64,000 nt of DNA, from NCBI GenBank assembly GCA_015069195.1, contig SVJA01000006.1, positions 54,432 to 118,431 on the forward strand. Reading direction: 5' to 3'. Positions 61,919 through 64,000 of this stretch are shown in pieces. The DNA comes from Oscillospiraceae bacterium (GTDB lineage Bacteria; Bacillota; Clostridia; UBA1212). The notes under the pieces were generated by a model. That model made no database searches. It was given only the letters and a program-made list of their open reading frames with translations, and was not told the DNA's origin. How positions within the stretch are numbered: position 1 is the stretch's first letter; every line of letters begins with the position of its first letter. The position numbers and the translations under genes were made by a program.

Positions 61919-62725
61919 ATGAAGTCAGAGTACGAGATTAAAAAAGAGATTTGCGACATAGGCAAACGTATTTATGACAGAGGTATGGTTGCCGCAAACG
62001 ACGGTAACATTTCCGTTAAAATCGGTCCTAATGAGTATCTTTGCACACCTACAGGTGTAAGTAAAGGTTTCATGACACCTGATTTTATTTGTAAGGTTGA
62101 CGGTGAGGGTAAAGTTATCCAGGCTAACGCAGGATTCAAGCCGTCATCAGAGATCAAGATGCACATGCGTGTGTATAAGGAAAGACCTGATGTAAACGCA
62201 GTTGTACATGCACATCCGATGTATGCTACATCTTTTGCTATTGCAGGTATTCCGCTTACACAGCCCATTATGCCTGAGGCTATTATCGCTCTCGGTTGTG
62301 TTCCGATCGCTAAATACGGAAGACCTTCTACAGAAGAGATTCCGGATGCTGTATCTGAGCACCTTCAGTATTTTGATGCAGTTCTTCTTGAGAACCACGG
62401 TGCGCTCACATTCTCAGATTCATTGCTCAACGCATACTACAAGATGGAGTCAACAGAGTTCTATGCTCAGCTTCTCTATCAGTCAAAAGTTCTCGGCGGA
62501 CCTAAGGAGTTCACTCCTCAGCAGGTTGAGGATCTTTACGAGATCAGAAGAAAATTCGGTCTCCCCGGAAAGCATCCTGCAAACCTTTGCCCGAACGCAA
62601 AGTCAGGTAAGCCCAGCTGTCATTCATGCTCAAAGGCTTGCAGCTCAAACAAAGGCTGTGACGCTGACGAGGCTGCTTTGATTGCTGAGATCACAAAGAA
62701 AGTTATGGCTCAGATGGGAAAATAA
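61919..62725 (+). CDS. Class II aldolase (L-fuculose/L-rhamnulose-phosphate type) with C-terminal encapsulation peptide
   Basis: Zinc aldolase that splits a deoxysugar 1-phosphate into dihydroxyacetone phosphate and lactaldehyde. The catalytic domain (about 1-215) has E78 and the zinc ligands H97 and H99 (VVHAHPMY) and H160 (LENHGAL); GNISVKIG and SSEIKMH fit FucA. A Cys-rich linker follows (about 225-246, seven Cys), then a C-terminal amphipathic helix (about 247-268: DEAALIAEITKKVMAQMGK) of the encapsulation-peptide type, as in other GRM3 aldolases. Fuculose versus rhamnulose phosphate cannot be decided. AGGAGGA precedes the ATG. Confidence 0.9.
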   Translation: MKSEYEIKKEICDIGKRIYDRGMVAANDGNISVKIGPNEYLCTPTGVSKGFMTPDFICKVDGEGKVIQANAGFKPSSEIKMHMRVYKERPDVNAVVHAHPMYATSFAIAGIPLTQPIMPEAIIALGCVPIAKYGRPSTEEIPDAVSEHLQYFDAVLLENHGALTFSDSLLNAYYKMESTEFYAQLLYQSKVLGGPKEFTPQQVEDLYEIRRKFGLPGKHPANLCPNAKSGKPSCHSCSKACSSNKGCDADEAALIAEITKKVMAQMGK

Positions 62726-62767
62726 TTTCCTTGTTTGAACATTGACTTATATAAGGAGGTTTCAATC

Positions 62768-63280
62768 ATGAATCAACTTGATTTGGAAAAAATCGTTCAG
62801 TCGGTTGTATCTGATATGAAATCCGAAAGAAAACAAAAATGTGTCGTTGACACATCCAAAATGAATCTTGCTCTCGCTCGCAGAATTGTTCGTGCAGTAG
62901 AAAAGAGAGCGGCTGAGATTGGTGTAAACGCTGTTGTGGCGGTTGCAGATGCCGGTGGTAATCCGGTTGCGATTGAATGTATGGATGATTCATATCTGGC
63001 AAGTTACGATGTAGCTTTGCAGAAATCATATACAGTCGTTGCTCTGAAAATGTCTACGATAGAATTAAAGAAACTCAGTCAGCCCGGCGGTTCTTTGTAC
63101 GGTATACAGTTTACCAATAACGGCAGAATTGTTATCTTTGGCGGCGGTGAACCTCTTAAAGTCGGTGACAAGGTTATCGGCGGACTCGGGGTAAGCGGCG
63201 GTAGCGAAGAACAGGATACAGCTTTGGCAGAGTACGGAAGAGAATTCTTCCGGGAATTAACATTAAAGGAGGCTAACTGA
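62768..63280 (+). CDS. GlcG/PduO-C-like (heme-binding family) protein with N-terminal encapsulation peptide
   Basis: The 170-residue product has the GlcG/PduO C-terminal fold: ALARRIVRAVEKRAAEIGVNAVVAVADAGG and DNALKSYTVVALKMST-like strand and helix order, IVIFGGGEPLKVGDKVIGGLGVSGGSEEQD. The first 17 residues (LDLEKIVQSVVSDM) form an amphipathic helix like encapsulation peptides, separated by a Lys/Arg-rich linker, so it is probably taken into the microcompartment. ATG 62768 follows AAGGAGG; an earlier in-frame start at 62735 has no such site. Its role in these compartments is unknown; cofactor or heme binding is assumed from the family. Confidence 0.82.
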   Translation: MNQLDLEKIVQSVVSDMKSERKQKCVVDTSKMNLALARRIVRAVEKRAAEIGVNAVVAVADAGGNPVAIECMDDSYLASYDVALQKSYTVVALKMSTIELKKLSQPGGSLYGIQFTNNGRIVIFGGGEPLKVGDKVIGGLGVSGGSEEQDTALAEYGREFFRELTLKEAN

Positions 63281-63286
63281 AAAAAC

Positions 63287-64000
63287 ATGAATGAACAAGA
63301 TATTCAGGAAATTGTTAAAAAGGTAATGGCTTCAATGGAACTTTCAAACTCTGATAGAAAACTCGGTATTTTTGATGACATGAACGATGCCATCGCAGCT
63401 GCTGCAGAAGCTCAGAAAGTTATGCAGAAAATGCCGATGGATTTCAGAGAGAAAATAATCTCTAATATCAGAAAACTTACAATTGAGAACGCTGAACTTC
63501 TTGCAAGAATGGGCGTTGAAGAAACCGGTATGGGTAATGTAGGCGATAAGATTTTGAAACACAAATTGCTCGCTGAAAAGACTCCCGGCACAGAAGATAT
63601 CACAACAAGAGTATGGTCCGGAGACAGAGGCCTTACACTTGTGGAGATGGGACCTTTCGGAGTTATCGGTGCTATAACACCGTGTACAAACCCGAGTGAG
63701 ACTGTTCTTTGTAACAGTATGGGTATGATCGCAGGCGGTAATACCGTTGTATTCAATCCCCACCCGGCAGCAGTAAAGGTTTCACACCTTGCAGTAGAAC
63801 TCGTAAACCGTGCTTCACTCGAAGCCGGTGGTCCTGCGAACATTGCAACTTCTGTTTTAAAGCCGACAATGGATTCTTCAAAGACTATGCTTGCACATAA
63901 GAAGATTCCGCTTATCGTTGCAACAGGAGGTCCCGGTGTTGTTACAACAGTACTTTCTTCAGGTAAGAGAGGTATTGGAGCCGGTGCAGGTAACCCGCCT
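63287..64000 (+). CDS. CoA-acylating aldehyde dehydrogenase (PduP/EutE-like), N-terminal encapsulation peptide; 3' truncated by window
   Basis: Oxidises propionaldehyde to propionyl-CoA inside the microcompartment. The frame is open to the right edge (238 codons seen). The first 18 residues (EQDIQEIVKKVMASME) form an encapsulation-type amphipathic helix. The dehydrogenase domain follows: DAIAAAAEAQK, GMGNVGDKILKH, GVIGAITPCTNPSETVLCNS, ALEAGGPANI-like and ATGGPGVV. The catalytic Cys lies beyond the edge. AAGGAGG is 14 bases before the ATG, a long spacing; the preceding gene ends six bases upstream. Confidence 0.92.
   Translation, partial: MNEQDIQEIVKKVMASMELSNSDRKLGIFDDMNDAIAAAAEAQKVMQKMPMDFREKIISNIRKLTIENAELLARMGVEETGMGNVGDKILKHKLLAEKTPGTEDITTRVWSGDRGLTLVEMGPFGVIGAITPCTNPSETVLCNSMGMIAGGNTVVFNPHPAAVKVSHLAVELVNRASLEAGGPANIATSVLKPTMDSSKTMLAHKKIPLIVATGGPGVVTTVLSSGKRGIGAGAGNPP

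Overview
The window looks like chromosome from an anaerobic, endospore-forming gut Clostridia bacterium, probably of the Oscillospirales/Ruminococcaceae type. The evidence is the cluster spoIIGA-sigE-sigG-ylmC, low to moderate GC, strong AGGAGG ribosome-binding sites, sigma-A promoters with 16-18 bp spacers, dockerin modules on secreted proteins, and a glycyl-radical microcompartment locus for fucose/rhamnose-derived 1,2-propanediol. The species cannot be named from the sequence alone. No tRNA, rRNA or CRISPR array was seen.

Layout. 1-477: tail of a gene with a family-9-like carbohydrate-binding domain. 645-4854: leuS and argS. 4855-6093: a 1.2 kb region without conventional genes, holding a family of nested palindromes, direct and tandem duplications, and a candidate type I toxin-antitoxin pair. 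6095-7256: rplU-prp-rpmA behind a probable L21 leader. 7384-12020: a secreted amidase with SH3 and dockerin modules, a CmpB-like membrane protein whose start codon lies inside a terminator hairpin, and leuA on the opposite strand. 12149-22630: an anchored surface protein, then a tight run of trpS, a large lipoprotein, topB and a GH99-like surface glycosidase. 22634-25579: a probable Mn2+ riboswitch with terminator and a P-type ATPase. 26113-30382: a MarR-regulated heterodimeric ABC exporter. 30399-35505: a CAP/SH3 protein, a phosphodiesterase, an MscS channel and a large secreted dockerin protein. 36047-46523: valS, an LCP-like protein, a divergent type IIA topoisomerase pair and a lipoprotein with a metallo-beta-lactamase fold. 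47157-51751: mtaB-rluB-queH-lepB-rdgB-trmL. 52104-57230: gap, an Imm-like membrane protein, the sporulation cluster and a HAD phosphatase.

57438-64000 is the left part of a GRM3-type microcompartment locus. It holds a glycyl-radical diol dehydratase, its short activase, a PduU/EutS-like shell protein, a PduV/EutP-like GTPase, then a second unit with a fuculose/rhamnulose-phosphate-type aldolase, a GlcG/PduO-C-like protein and a CoA-acylating aldehyde dehydrogenase cut by the window edge. The expected flow is deoxysugar phosphate to lactaldehyde to 1,2-propanediol to propionaldehyde to propionyl-CoA. Several of these enzymes carry short amphipathic helices that look like encapsulation peptides, including an unusual internal one in the dehydratase.

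Most genes are ordinary housekeeping. The most unusual items are the nested-palindrome family with the enclosed toxin-antitoxin candidate, the terminator that spans the start codon of the CmpB-like gene, the helical insert in the diol dehydratase, and the divergent topoisomerase with replaced quinolone-contact residues.
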